Of a stretch of DNA of 41,477 nucleotides, positions 15,859-24,979 are shown in pieces. The stretch spans positions 1 to 41,477 of the forward strand of contig NZ_LSZP01000046.1 in assembly GCF_001580045.1 (NCBI RefSeq), in the 5' to 3' direction. Both the position numbers and the translations under genes were made by a program. How positions within the stretch are numbered: the stretch's first letter is position 1; each line of letters opens with the position of its first letter. The stretch is from Cephaloticoccus capnophilus. Its GTDB lineage: Bacteria > Verrucomicrobiota > Verrucomicrobiia > Opitutales > Opitutaceae. The notes under the pieces are model-generated. The model made no database searches. It saw only the letters and a list, made by a program, of their open reading frames with translations, and was not told where the DNA came from.

Positions 15859-17292
15859 ATGAAAATCAACTCACAGATTACCCCGCAAAAGTTGCTCAAA
15901 AAGACCGAGCGTGTCCTCGAGCTTGCTGGGCGAAAGATCCGCTCAATCGACGCGAGTTGGGACAGCGCGCAAGGCACGCCTGTCTTTACTGTGAAGGGCC
16001 GCTACACCTCGCGCGGGTGGACGGAGTGGACGCAGGGCTTTCAGTTTGGGATGGCACTGCTCCAGTACGACGCGACGGGTGAGGAGGCATTTTTGGCGTT
16101 GGGCCGCGAGAAGACGCTGCGCCACATGGCTTCGCACGTTTCGCACATCGGTGTGCACGACCACGGGTTTAACAACGTGTCCACCTACGGGAACCTGCGC
16201 CGCCTGATGCTCGAAGGGGCAATGCCCTTTAACCAAGACGAGCTCAACTATGCCGAGCTCGCGCTAAAAGTCTCCGGTGCGGTGCAGGCGGCGAGGCACG
16301 CGACGACCGACCAGCGCGAGCCTTGGTCGCCGCGCACGCCGAAAACCGGCGAGGGCGGCGGCTGCCGCGGTCTAGTCCCCAGCGGCTACCTGTACTCGTT
16401 TAACGGGCCGCAGTCGCTCTTTGCCGATACGATCCGCAGCCTGCGTGCGCTGGTGCTGGCGCACTCGCTCGGCCATGCGCTGATGGGGGAGGGCGACCGG
16501 CGGATAAACCTGCTGCACCGCGCGGTCGAGCACGCCGCCACGACTGCGCGCTACAACGTCTTCTTTGGCCAAGGGCGCGACGCCTACGACGTCCGAGGCC
16601 GCGTGGCGCACGAGTCGATCTTTAACCGCAACGACGGCCAGTTCCGTTGCCCGAGTACACAGCAAGGTTACTCGCCCTTTACGACTTGGACGCGCGGGGC
16701 CGCTTGGATCATTTGTGGCTACGCCGAGCAGCTCGAGTTTTTGGAAACCATCGGCACGGGTGAGCTCCGTGCTGTGGGCGGTCGCGCTGCCGTCGCCGAC
16801 CTGTATCTCGAAACCGCGAGAGCGGCGAGTGACTATTACATCGACGGCTACTCTGCGCTCGACGGGGTGCCCTACTGGGACAGCGCCGCGCTCAACACGC
16901 ACCAACTTGGCGACTACAGGGCCCACCCTGCCGATCCCTACAACGCGCACGAGCCCGTCGATAGCTCCGCCGCCGCGATCGCCGCCCAAGGCCTTATTCG
17001 CTTGGGGACTTACCTAAAAGGCCGTGGCGATGAGGCCGGCGCCCGTCGTTATTTTCAGGCTGGGCTCACCATCGCCGACACGCTCTTTGCCGAGCCTTAT
17101 CTTTCTACTGATCCCAAACACCAAGGGCTACTCTTGCACAGCGTGTACCACCGGCCCAATGGCTGGGACTACGTGCCCAAAGGCCAGCGCATCCCTTGTG
17201 GCGAATCCTCCATGTGGGGTGATTATCACGCACTGGAGCTTGCACTGCTTATCCGCCGCCTCAGCGAAGGTGAGTATTACACTTTCTTCTAG
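15859..17292 (+). CDS. Glycoside hydrolase family 88 (unsaturated glucuronyl/galacturonyl hydrolase)
   Basis: This family removes the terminal unsaturated uronic acid from oligosaccharides left by polysaccharide lyases, by hydration of the double bond. ATG 15859 gives 477 residues; an upstream in-frame ATG at 15727 would add a non-conserved leader. The first catalytic Asp is in IGVHDHGFNNVSTYGNL (Asp101) and the second in SLFADTIRSLRALVL (Asp190). The (alpha/alpha)6-barrel signatures TQQGYSPFTTWTRGAAW, DGVPYWD and PVDSSAAAIAAQGLIRL follow. No signal peptide is present, so it should act in the cytoplasm on imported oligouronides. No lyase or porter lies nearby. The gene for a RidA protein follows after 95 bp. 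Confidence 0.93.
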   Translation: MKINSQITPQKLLKKTERVLELAGRKIRSIDASWDSAQGTPVFTVKGRYTSRGWTEWTQGFQFGMALLQYDATGEEAFLALGREKTLRHMASHVSHIGVHDHGFNNVSTYGNLRRLMLEGAMPFNQDELNYAELALKVSGAVQAARHATTDQREPWSPRTPKTGEGGGCRGLVPSGYLYSFNGPQSLFADTIRSLRALVLAHSLGHALMGEGDRRINLLHRAVEHAATTARYNVFFGQGRDAYDVRGRVAHESIFNRNDGQFRCPSTQQGYSPFTTWTRGAAWIICGYAEQLEFLETIGTGELRAVGGRAAVADLYLETARAASDYYIDGYSALDGVPYWDSAALNTHQLGDYRAHPADPYNAHEPVDSSAAAIAAQGLIRLGTYLKGRGDEAGARRYFQAGLTIADTLFAEPYLSTDPKHQGLLLHSVYHRPNGWDYVPKGQRIPCGESSMWGDYHALELALLIRRLSEGEYYTFF

Positions 17293-17387
17293 GGGCTGTT
17301 CCCGCTTCAAGACCCTCGGAACAAATTTGCCCACAACGAACTCAAAAGCCCGCTCCCTTTCTAAACCCCCCCTGCTTCCTACTTATT

Positions 17388-17795
17388 ATGAGCGATACCC
17401 CAGCCTTTTTTGCGACACCCGGCTATGGCGAGCGGCAGCTAAAGACCTTCCACTATTCGCAAGCCGTGCGCGTGGGGGCTCGTATCGAGACCAGCGGGCA
17501 AGGCGGGTGGACGGATGATTTTCAATTTCCGCACGCCGAGCTGCGCGACGAGATCGCCCAAGCCTTTGAAAATGTGGGCCGGACACTCGCTTGCGCGGGA
17601 GCGAGCTGGGAACACGTCATTCAGGTTAATTCTTACCACGTCGGCTTCACTCCCGAGGTGAACACAATTATGACCGAGCTGTTTCGTAAACATATGCCCA
17701 ACCATGCGCCAATATGGACGCTTCTCGGCGTCGCCGCACTCGGTGACCCAAAGATGCGCGTCGAAATCCGCGTGACAGCCATCGTGTCCGCGTGA
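17388..17795 (+). CDS. RidA/YjgF/YER057c family protein (imine/enamine deaminase-like)
   Basis: The 135-residue protein matches the trimeric RidA fold. It contains FHYSQAVRVGARIETSGQGG (residues 21-40), then ELRDEIAQAFENVGRTLACA and the C-terminal PKMRVEIRVTAIVSA. Arg124 and Glu126 correspond to the active-site Arg/Glu seen in family members that hydrolyse reactive 2-aminoacrylate-type enamines. True RidA usually has PxRxxV near this Arg; here it is PKMRVEI, so a subfamily with a different substrate is possible. It lies between GH88 and a secreted protein gene. Confidence 0.9.
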   Translation: MSDTPAFFATPGYGERQLKTFHYSQAVRVGARIETSGQGGWTDDFQFPHAELRDEIAQAFENVGRTLACAGASWEHVIQVNSYHVGFTPEVNTIMTELFRKHMPNHAPIWTLLGVAALGDPKMRVEIRVTAIVSA

Positions 17796-17846
17796 CACTG
17801 CTTGCCCCCTTTCCTAATTCTCCCAACCACATAACAAACAACACCC

Positions 17847-18620
17847 ATGACTACCCTGATTAAACTACCCAAGGCACTCGCCTTCATCTTGTTATTGCCG
17901 CTGCTAAGTGCGGTGGGCCTGGCAGAAACCGTGACTGTTTATCTGGAGAACGGCACCGAGAGGCAGATCTCTATCAATATCCCTATGACACAGTTCGGGA
18001 AGTCTGATCACTATCGTAAAGCCTACGTGCTCGAATATATGGAGTGGTGGAATATCGGTATAGGGCTCTCTACGAGAAACCTGCCTTATACCTTCGATCG
18101 CGAAAAATATAAAAACACGACTCCGCCGCTCGAAATTGATAAGCGGGTTGAGCAGGCCGTGAGAGATCACTTTCTGAAAGGGAATCCCCGCAAGGGCGAC
18201 TCATTCTACCGGAAAGTGGAGCGAGAAGCCCAAGCGTACCTTCAGAAAGTTCGCTACACTGGTGATCAAAACGTGAGCGAGATGGTAGTGGATAAAATCG
18301 GCGGCCTCGGGCTTCAGCCGAATATCAAAGTGCCCATCCCCCCGCGTTTCTCTAGCCGAGCGGAAGAATATGCAAAGGCATATGCGATCCAGTACATGCG
18401 TCACTGGAACTCGCTTTGGCTCGAAAAATCTGATGACTACCCCAATCTCTCCATTACGCGTAATAGCTATGACTTCGGGCGCTATGAGAGGCGTGAGCCT
18501 TTCGTTTCGGGTGATATCAAAAAATACGTAGAACAGGTTTTCGCCAGGGAGGGGATTGATAATAAGGTGGCGGACGCCCTAGAAGAGCACCTCAAAGCTC
18601 AGAGTAAGAAGAAAAAGTAG
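17847..18620 (+). CDS. Secreted protein with tandem internal duplication, unrecognised family
   Basis: This 257-residue protein has a signal peptide (hydrophobic residues 9-26, probable cleavage after GLA at 26). Two halves align with each other: about 43-134 and 162-252. The clearest match is YRKAYVLEYMEWWN (56-69) against YAKAYAIQYMRHWN (175-188), followed in both by a Tyr/Asn-rich stretch and an amphipathic IDKRVEQAVRDHF / IKKYVEQVFARE helix. The C-terminus is very basic (KKKK). The base composition is lower in GC than neighbours and AGA/AGG arginine codons are common, while flanking genes favour CGC; this may indicate transfer or low expression. No function can be assigned. Confidence 0.8.
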   Translation: MTTLIKLPKALAFILLLPLLSAVGLAETVTVYLENGTERQISINIPMTQFGKSDHYRKAYVLEYMEWWNIGIGLSTRNLPYTFDREKYKNTTPPLEIDKRVEQAVRDHFLKGNPRKGDSFYRKVEREAQAYLQKVRYTGDQNVSEMVVDKIGGLGLQPNIKVPIPPRFSSRAEEYAKAYAIQYMRHWNSLWLEKSDDYPNLSITRNSYDFGRYERREPFVSGDIKKYVEQVFAREGIDNKVADALEEHLKAQSKKKK

Positions 18621-18657
18621 GGTTTGCTCGCCTTGCTGCCATCCGGAAGACCTCAGC

Positions 18658-19782
18658 ATGCCAGCTCGCCCACGTGTTGATTTGTATTCGCTGACGCGGG
18701 CCGAGCTGGGCGAGGTCTTGGCGGCTTGGGGCGTAAATCCCGTGCACGCCGGGCCAGCGTGGCGTGCGCTCTATTGGGACTGCGTGCGGGATTTTGCCGA
18801 GCTGCGAGCGGTGGGCTGCGTGCCGCCGCGGGTGTGTGCGCTGCTCGAGGAGCGGGCGACACTGGGCACTTTGCCTGCGGTGCTGGAGGGCGACTCGAGC
18901 GATGGGTTTACGCGCAAATTCCTGCTCGGCTTGCACGATGGCGAGCGAATCGAGACGGTGCTGATGCGCTACACAGGGCGGGTGACCGCGTGCGTGAGTT
19001 CGCAGGTCGGTTGCGCGATGGGCTGTGTGTTTTGCGCAACGGGCCAGCGCGGCTACACGCGCCACCTCACTGCGGGCGAAATCGTGGCTCAAGCCGTGTA
19101 CGTCCAAAGAGCATTACTTGGAGGCGACGCGTGCGGATTACCATCCGTCACCAACCCTGCATCGCGTGCCAAAGTGTCCGTGCGAGATGCATCCCAGCGG
19201 CTTAGGAACATCGTGTTGATGGGCATGGGCGAGCCTTTGCACAACTACGAGGCGGTGATGCGTGCGGTGGAGATTTTGAGCGACGGCACGGGGCTCGCGA
19301 TTGCGGCCGAGCGGATCACGCTTTCGACCGTGGGGGTAGTGCCCGGGATTTTGCGGCTGGCGCGCGAGCAGCGACGCGTGCACCTCGCCGTCTCTCTGCA
19401 CGCGGCGAACCAAGAAGAGCGCGCGGCGATCGTCCCCACTGCGCGCAAGTGGCCGCTGGCCCAACTGATGGACGCATGCCGCACTTACAGTGCCGAGACG
19501 GGGCGGCGGATTTTTTACGAGTGGACGCTGATTGAGGGGAAAAACGATTCGCCGGAGCAGGCGCGTGAAGTCGGGAGGCTGCTTGCCGGACTGCCCGCGC
19601 AGGTGAATCTCATCCCGCTCAACCCGACCAAGGGCTATGCGGGGGCGGCGACACGCAGCGAAGCGGCTCGGGCCTTTCAGCGCGTGTTGATTGAGGAGTT
19701 TGGCATCCCTTCGACCGTGCGCCAACGGCGCGGCATCGACATCGCGGCGGGCTGCGGTCAGCTAGCCGCCAGCGCCAGCTAG
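18658..19782 (+). CDS. rlmN: 23S rRNA (adenine2503-C2)-methyltransferase / tRNA A37 methyltransferase RlmN
   Basis: This radical SAM enzyme methylates C2 of A2503 in 23S rRNA, and A37 in some tRNAs. The cluster motif is C119-x3-C123-x2-C126 (VGCAMGCVFCATGQ). Cys112 (ACVSSQVGC) and Cys366 (DIAAGCGQLA) match the resolving and methyl-carrying cysteines of the family. VLMGMGEPLHNYEAV, ITLSTVGVVPGI and LAVSLHAAN are typical. An unusual Gly/Ser-containing insertion of about 15 residues lies between YVQRALLGGD and RLRNIVLMGMGEP. The length of 374 is normal. Repeat copy C starts 22 bp after the stop. Confidence 0.96.
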   Translation: MPARPRVDLYSLTRAELGEVLAAWGVNPVHAGPAWRALYWDCVRDFAELRAVGCVPPRVCALLEERATLGTLPAVLEGDSSDGFTRKFLLGLHDGERIETVLMRYTGRVTACVSSQVGCAMGCVFCATGQRGYTRHLTAGEIVAQAVYVQRALLGGDACGLPSVTNPASRAKVSVRDASQRLRNIVLMGMGEPLHNYEAVMRAVEILSDGTGLAIAAERITLSTVGVVPGILRLAREQRRVHLAVSLHAANQEERAAIVPTARKWPLAQLMDACRTYSAETGRRIFYEWTLIEGKNDSPEQAREVGRLLAGLPAQVNLIPLNPTKGYAGAATRSEAARAFQRVLIEEFGIPSTVRQRRGIDIAAGCGQLAASAS

Positions 19783-19804
19783 CGCGTGAGAGATCCTTTT
19801 TTCT

Positions 19805-20099
19805 CCACTACGCGTGGTGCGGCAGCGTGTCGCTGCACCCATTTACCGAACGCTTGGTTGCCGTGCATTCGCACGGCAGCCAAGCGCTCGGTAGAAAGGA
19901 ACCCAAACTTGGAGGCGGCGAGTTTACTGGTGATTTTCCCCACTTCGCCCAAACGGGTTATCACTCTACTTTCTCCTCCTTGTCGCAACGCGACAAGGGA
20001 AGGGACTTCAAATTTGGGAATTGGTTTCGTCGCGAAGCGACGAGGCCAATTCCCAAATTAAACGGGTGCAGGCACAGCCTGCCGCCCCACGCGCAGTGG
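19805..20099. repeat. Mosaic intergenic hairpin element, copy C
   Basis: The terminal repeats are at 19805-19840 and 20064-20099. The left mini-hairpin is GCAGCG-TGT-CGCTGC, while the right one is GCAGGC-ACA-GCCTGC, so the two ends no longer match each other yet each still pairs internally. A hairpin with arms near 19851-19899 differs from copy B by paired changes (ACCGA.../...TCGGT here, ACAGA.../...TCTGT in B). The core is at about 19921-19965. The CCTTGTCGC/GCGACAAGG stem and an AATTTGGGAATTGG... long hairpin with the GCGAAGC tip follow. It lies 22 bp 3' of rlmN and 96 bp 3' of the convergent gene ending at 20196. Confidence 0.9.
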
Positions 20100-20195
20100 A
20101 AAAAAGTTACCTGCTTTGTCCTGTCGCCAACGAGCTCGCTGTAAAACAGCGTGGGGCTGCGCGCAGTGAGTTGGTCATTTGTTCGGACTGCTTGC

Positions 20196-21731
20196 TTAGA
20201 GGGCTAGGGCGCTGCGGGCGGTGGCGACTTGTTTGCTTTGCTCGGAGTCGGGCGAAGTGCGTGCGGAGCCGTCGTCAAGTGAAGTCGCTGCGTCCAGTGT
20301 TTTGGTGAGTTCGACGAGGTCGGTTTCGTCGATTGCGCGGAGGTCTCGGGCGCGGGCGAGGAGTGTGAGTGAGGCTAGCGCTGTGGCGGTGCTTTCCTTC
20401 TCGCGTTGAGCCGCGCTGAGTGCGTCGCGGATCAGCGCTTTGAGGGGCGGGATTTGGTCGCGTGCGAGGACGTCTTTTCCGGCGAGAAAGAGCGTGAGCG
20501 AAGTGCCGAGCGTGTGTAGCCAGCGCAGCGCTTGCGCGGGTGGCGAGTAGCGGAGTGCGGCCGCACGGGGCTCGCCTGCGCTGCCGTCTCTCCACTCCAT
20601 GAATTGACGCAGATAAGCGTGGAGTTTGGCGAGTTCGGCGTCGGCGCTGGCGGGCGTCCAGCGGAGGACGATTTTTTTGCGTTCGCGGAATTTGCGCACC
20701 TCCCACACGCGGAGGGTGAGCGTGGTGTCTGCGTTTTTTTCCTGAAGCGAGCCGGTGAAAATGTAATCAAGCCCTCTCGCCTCAGCTCCCGAGGCTTCGA
20801 CGAGTTGGCGGAGGTTTTCGGTCGTCCATTCGCTGGGGAAGAGCGCGTAGTGGCCGGGGGTTCCCGAGCTGTGGCGCACGCCGACGGCGGCCAGCGGCGC
20901 GTAGAGGGGAGAGTAGCTAAACGTTTCGGCAAGCCAGAGCGGAATCGCGCGCGAGAGGCGGCCGAGTTCGTCTTCGGGTTTTGCGGCGAGTTCGTGCGTG
21001 TCTTCGAGCCCAAGCACTGCGAGTTGGGCAAAGGCCACGCGGCGCACGTTCTTCTCGGCCTCGCGGACCGGGAAGAGTTCGCCGAGGGCGTCCTCCAGCC
21101 CGTAGCTCCAGATGGGTTTGCTGATAGTGACTAAGCTAACGTGTGCACTCGGGCTTGGGGCAGTCCCGGTAGCGGCGCTCGTTTCTGCCGGTCCGACACT
21201 GGGCGAGACGGGTGCGTTGGGGGCGAATTGGCCTTGGGCCATCAACTCGGCAATCGCGTTGGAAAACCCGTGAAGTCGGTCTTCGAGTTCGGGCCGCCCG
21301 AGGCCGAAGAGGATGTCGAGGATGTGTTGCGCGGCATCGACATTGCGCAGCGCGATGTAGGCTTGCAGGAGGTTGAGGCCGGTGGCGGGGCCGTGTTTTT
21401 GAGCGTCGTAGTGCGGGCCTACGAGTTCGGTGATTTCGCGCAGGTGGCCGGTGCTGCCCAGGTCGCCAGAGATGGTGACGAGCACGTCGGCGCGGGCGGC
21501 GACGCCGCTGTCTTCGGCGAGGAGCTTTTCGTAAATCGCGAGTGCGGCTTGCGTGTCTTTCGCATCGAGCCGGTCGCGGGCTTCGGCAAGTAAGGGCTTC
21601 ACAGTTCCGCTTGGAGTGACTGCACGGGCTGTCGCAGCAGTTTCGGCGGTGTCTGATTCTGGTTTTGGAGTGGCTTGGGGGGCTGCCGGTTTGGCTTGGC
21701 GGGGGGCGAAGAAGCGGTCGAAAAGTCCCAT
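20196..21731 (-). CDS. Hypothetical protein with TPR-like N-terminal region
   Basis: This 511-residue protein has no recognised family. The start at 21731 (MGLFDRFFAPRQAK) was chosen because the sequence upstream is not protein-like and overlaps the miaB promoter side. Residues 1-50 are a Pro/Ala/Thr-rich linker. About 48-180 is helical and TPR-like (LLAEARDRLDAKDTQAALAI, LLQAYIALRNVDAAQHILDI). A mixed alpha/beta part follows, with a segment LDYIFTGSLQEKNADTTLTL that recalls the FlgO/TolB-N-like 'sensed activity' folds, though this is only a resemblance. The C-terminal 130 residues are helical. There is no signal peptide. It is divergent from miaB and convergent with repeat C. Confidence 0.75.
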   Translation of the reverse strand: MGLFDRFFAPRQAKPAAPQATPKPESDTAETAATARAVTPSGTVKPLLAEARDRLDAKDTQAALAIYEKLLAEDSGVAARADVLVTISGDLGSTGHLREITELVGPHYDAQKHGPATGLNLLQAYIALRNVDAAQHILDILFGLGRPELEDRLHGFSNAIAELMAQGQFAPNAPVSPSVGPAETSAATGTAPSPSAHVSLVTISKPIWSYGLEDALGELFPVREAEKNVRRVAFAQLAVLGLEDTHELAAKPEDELGRLSRAIPLWLAETFSYSPLYAPLAAVGVRHSSGTPGHYALFPSEWTTENLRQLVEASGAEARGLDYIFTGSLQEKNADTTLTLRVWEVRKFRERKKIVLRWTPASADAELAKLHAYLRQFMEWRDGSAGEPRAAALRYSPPAQALRWLHTLGTSLTLFLAGKDVLARDQIPPLKALIRDALSAAQREKESTATALASLTLLARARDLRAIDETDLVELTKTLDAATSLDDGSARTSPDSEQSKQVATARSALAL

Positions 21732-21905
21732 AGGTTTTCCCACGCAAGCGGGCTGCCGTGCGGGAGGCGAATCGAAATGACGTGGCGGTGAAACACCGTG
21801 CAGCGGTCTGAGCCCGTCGCGCGCCAAACTCGAAACACGCGAAGACTGCGTTTGACCGCTGCGCGGCTTACGCGCTTAAAACGGCCCTTCCCGTCCTTCC
21901 TACAA

Positions 21906-23333
21906 GTGAACCGCGTCTACATAAAAACCTATGGCTGCCAGATGAACGAGCGCGACAGCGAGGCAGTCGCTGCGATGTTGCGCGGGCGCGGATATCGGAT
22001 CGTGGACGACGAGAACGCCTGCGACATCTTGCTGCTCAATACCTGTAGCGTGCGCGATGCCGCCGAGCAAAAGGCACTGGGCAAGGCGGGCTACGCTGCG
22101 GCGCGCAAAAAGCGGCAGCCGGACTTCGTTATCGGGATACTCGGCTGCATGGCGCAAAATCGCGGTGCGGCGATTCTCGATACCTTGCCCGATGTCGATT
22201 TGGTGATTGGCACGCAGAAGTTTCACCAAGTGCCCGGCTACCTCGATAACTTGCGCGCGGCGCGGGAGGCGGGCTTGCCCATCGGGGCCTCCATTGTGGA
22301 CATCGCCGAAGAGGCGGGCTCGCAAAACACGATTCGCGATCACCTCGATGCGGAGGCCGGGGCCGCGCCCCAAGTCAGTGCGTTTGTGTCAATCCAGCAG
22401 GGCTGCAACATGGATTGCCACTTTTGCATCGTGCCGAAAACGCGTGGTGACGAGCGTTCGCGCCCGATGGAGGCGATCGTCGCCGAGTGCCGCTCGCTCG
22501 CCTCGAAGGGCGTGCGCGAGATCACGCTCTTGGGGCAAATCGTGACCAGTTACGGGCGGCGCGATTACCGGCACACGGACGGCGTGAGCCCGTTTGTGCA
22601 ACTGCTCGAAAAGGTGCACGAGATCGACGGCATTGAGCGGATCCGCTTTACCTCGCCTCATCCGCGTGGGTTTAAGGACGACCTCGTCGCGGCCTACGCG
22701 CGGCTGCCCAAGCTCTGTGAATACGTGCACTTGCCCATGCAGAGCGGCAGCGACCGAATCTTGCGCGCGATGAATCGCCCGTATTCACGCGAGCGATACC
22801 TTAAAATCGTCGAGGCCCTGCGCAGCGCCCGGCCCGACATGTATTTTTCGACCGACATCATTGTGGGCTACCCGGGCGAGACGGAGGCGGATTTTGAGCA
22901 GACTCGCGAACTCTTCGAGTCCTGTAACTACGACATGGCCTACATTTTTAAATACTCTGTGCGCAGCGGCACGGTTGCTGCTGAGCTGGCCGACCAAGTG
23001 CCCGAGGCCGAGAAAGAGCGGCGCAACCAAGTGCTGCTCGACATCCTGCATCGCAACTCCGAGCAGCGCACCGCGGCGCTTATCGGCACGACGCAAGAAG
23101 TGCTCGTCGATGGGCCCGACAAGACAGGCCGCCGCTTTACCGGCCGCACACGAGGAAACCGCGTGTGCATTTTCGACGCCGACCCACGACTCATCGGCCA
23201 ACTCGTGCCGCTACACATCGAGCGCGCCTCAGTGAGCACGCTCTACGGCTCGCTCGTGCTGGCGGGCGTAAGCGATCGCGCCGGCGAGACTCACAGTGCG
23301 CCGCGTGCCGCCCCTGCTTCTGCTGCCGCTTGA
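21906..23333 (+). CDS. miaB: tRNA-2-methylthio-N6-dimethylallyladenosine37 synthase MiaB
   Basis: This radical SAM methylthiotransferase converts i6A37 to ms2i6A37 in tRNAs reading UNN codons. The GTG start at 21906 gives VNRVYIKTYGCQMNERDSEA, the normal N-terminus; an upstream ATG at 21798 would add 36 unconserved residues. The auxiliary cluster cysteines are C11, C47 (NTCSVRDAAEQ) and C81 (LGCMAQ). The SAM cluster is C167-x3-C171-x2-C174 (QQGCNMDCHFCIVPKTRG). SPHPRGFKDDLV and the C-terminal TRAM-like region (EVLVDGPDK...GRTRGNRV) follow. NTCSVRD favours MiaB over RimO or MtaB. It leads a run with a membrane protein and gmk. Confidence 0.96.
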   Translation: MNRVYIKTYGCQMNERDSEAVAAMLRGRGYRIVDDENACDILLLNTCSVRDAAEQKALGKAGYAAARKKRQPDFVIGILGCMAQNRGAAILDTLPDVDLVIGTQKFHQVPGYLDNLRAAREAGLPIGASIVDIAEEAGSQNTIRDHLDAEAGAAPQVSAFVSIQQGCNMDCHFCIVPKTRGDERSRPMEAIVAECRSLASKGVREITLLGQIVTSYGRRDYRHTDGVSPFVQLLEKVHEIDGIERIRFTSPHPRGFKDDLVAAYARLPKLCEYVHLPMQSGSDRILRAMNRPYSRERYLKIVEALRSARPDMYFSTDIIVGYPGETEADFEQTRELFESCNYDMAYIFKYSVRSGTVAAELADQVPEAEKERRNQVLLDILHRNSEQRTAALIGTTQEVLVDGPDKTGRRFTGRTRGNRVCIFDADPRLIGQLVPLHIERASVSTLYGSLVLAGVSDRAGETHSAPRAAPASAAA

Positions 23334-23384
23334 TACGCTTGATACGGTTTTCCGCTCTTTTCCTGCCTTCGCCAAAATCCAAAA

Positions 23385-23924
23385 ATGTCACTCGCGCTCG
23401 CCACTCTCATTCCCGCCGCATTGCTCCTCGTCCTCGGTCTCGCGTTGCTCAGCGGTCGGGCGATGGTGGCGGCGCTAGCCAAGCAATTCCCGCGCTCCAC
23501 TGCGGCGGCACTTGTGTTTTTCGGCGGCGCGGCGGCGTGGTTCCTTTACAGAGTGTGGCACTTGCCGGAGGCGGACTTTGGCAACCACCGCACGCTCCTG
23601 GCGATCGGGTTTGGGGCGATTGCGGCGCTGTCGTTTAAATACGTGCCGGATTTTCTGGCGGTGCGCGGGTTGGCGATACTCGTGTTGCTCAGTGCCTCGC
23701 CGCTGCTCGGTGCGGCGTATATGAGATACGAGGCGCCGCAGCGGCTTTTCATGGTGAGCCTCGTCTACCTCGCTATCGCGCTTGCGCTGTATCTGGGCGC
23801 GGTGCCTTACCGACTGCGCGATTTTGTTGAGTGGCTCTTTGTCCGACCGACGCGAAGCCGCGTTTTTGGTGCGCTGCTTGTGAGTTACGGCGCGCTGCTC
23901 AGCTACGTTGCTACCACTTATTGA
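23385..23924 (+). CDS. Hypothetical multi-pass membrane protein
   Basis: The 179-residue protein has about six hydrophobic segments (near residues 5-25, 37-54, 68-83, 93-110, 120-139 and 155-175). Charged loops include LPEADFGNHRT and RPTRSRV. No family is recognised. It sits 51 bp after miaB and 75 bp before gmk, so it is probably cotranscribed. The phrase FKYVPDFLAVRGLAILVLLSA is the most motif-like part and may be useful for searching. Confidence 0.8.
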   Translation: MSLALATLIPAALLLVLGLALLSGRAMVAALAKQFPRSTAAALVFFGGAAAWFLYRVWHLPEADFGNHRTLLAIGFGAIAALSFKYVPDFLAVRGLAILVLLSASPLLGAAYMRYEAPQRLFMVSLVYLAIALALYLGAVPYRLRDFVEWLFVRPTRSRVFGALLVSYGALLSYVATTY

Positions 23925-23998
23925 GCCAGAGCCATAAGCGGATCCGCGCGCGCCTCGCTTTCTCCTGTCGATTAACCCCACTCCTCTTTTCCCAATCC

Positions 23999-24637
23999 GT
24001 GCCTAATCTTACCGCTCCTTCTGAAGTCACTCCAAATGCGGCTTCCGGTTCGCCGCTCTTTCTTGTTCTCGCGGGCCCCACGGCCTCGGGGAAAAGCACG
24101 CTTTGCGAGCGGCTTGTGGCGGACGCCGCACTCGGCTTTGCTAGAGTGGTGACGACAACCACGCGTGCACCGCGTCCGGGCGAGGTCGATGGCGTGCATT
24201 ACCACTTTTTGAGTCCGGCGGCTTTTGAGGAAAAACAACGTGCTGGCGAGTTTTTGGAATGGGCTTGGGTGCACGGTGATCGCCGCTACGGGACCCTCGC
24301 TTCGTCGGTGATCGAACCGCTCGCGCGCGGGCAAGCCCTCGTGGCCAATGTCGATGTGCAAGGTGTCGCGAGCTTCCGCGAAGCGCGTGCGCAGTATCCC
24401 TTATTGGCACAGAGCCTGGTGACTGTGTTTATCGAAATCGCGCCCGAACAGCTCCAAGCGCGTATCCGCGCGCGCGGGACAGATGACGAAGCAGAAATCG
24501 CCCGCCGCGTGGCGACCGCCGAGCGCGAAATGGCCGAGGCAGCAAAGTTTGAATACCGGATTAAAAGCGGCAGCCGCGACCAAGACTACGCCGCGCTTTT
24601 GGCAATCATTGCTCAGGCAAAATCGCGCCTCCGCTAA
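23999..24637 (+). CDS. gmk: Guanylate kinase
   Basis: It phosphorylates GMP to GDP with ATP in nucleotide metabolism. The GTG start at 23999 gives 212 residues, close to the usual 205; the longer frame upstream overlaps the membrane-protein gene and lacks similarity. The P-loop is LAGPTASGKSTLCERL (about residues 23-38). The GMP-binding region is TTTTRAPRPGEVDGVHYHFL, then FLEWAWVHGDRRYGT, ANVDVQGV and the lid IRARGTDDEAEIARR. The tail FEYRIKSGSRDQDYAAL matches the family. The P-loop is GPTASGKST instead of the commoner GPSGVGKST. Repeat copy D follows within 20 bp. Confidence 0.95.
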   Translation: MPNLTAPSEVTPNAASGSPLFLVLAGPTASGKSTLCERLVADAALGFARVVTTTTRAPRPGEVDGVHYHFLSPAAFEEKQRAGEFLEWAWVHGDRRYGTLASSVIEPLARGQALVANVDVQGVASFREARAQYPLLAQSLVTVFIEIAPEQLQARIRARGTDDEAEIARRVATAEREMAEAAKFEYRIKSGSRDQDYAALLAIIAQAKSRLR

Positions 24638-24655
24638 ACGTGGAAGCCCGAGCTA

Positions 24656-24974
24656 GGGCCTGTTCGCGTTTTAAACGCGAGCCGCGCCGGAGGCAGATTT
24701 TCCACTACGCGTGGGGCGGCAGGCTGTGCCTGCACCCATTCAATTTGGGATTTCGCATCGCGCTATCGCGCGAAAGCGAAATCCCAAATTTGAAAGCATT
24801 CCCCCCTGTCGCGTTGCGACAAGGAGGGGAAACTAGCGTGATAACCCGTTTGGGCGCAGTGGGGAAAATCACCAGTAAACTCCCGCCGCCAAATAAAACA
24901 GCCTGCGGCTGCGCCCCACGCGTAGTGGGAAAAAGCGTATTAGCGCGGCTACGTTTGAGGCGGGAGCCGAGCTT
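24656..24974. repeat. Mosaic intergenic hairpin element, copy D (with outer flanks)
   Basis: The inner element is 24702-24928. The left terminal repeat (24702-24737) has the mini-hairpin GCAGGC-TGT-GCCTGC. An AATTTGGGATTTCGC/GCGAAATCCCAAATT stem (24742-24756 with 24776-24790) follows. Then come a GTCGC-GTT-GCGAC stem and the core in the same orientation as copy A (24839-24886). A reverse partial copy of the 48-nt module (about 24886-24912) replaces the normal right mini-hairpin with CAGCC-GCA-GGCTG read on the other strand. Outer flanks recur at copies A and E: GGGCCTGTTCGCGTTTTAAA on the left and GAAAAAGCGTATTAGCGCGG on the right. It sits between the convergent gmk and fic genes. Confidence 0.9.
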
Positions 24975-24979
24975 AGCTG

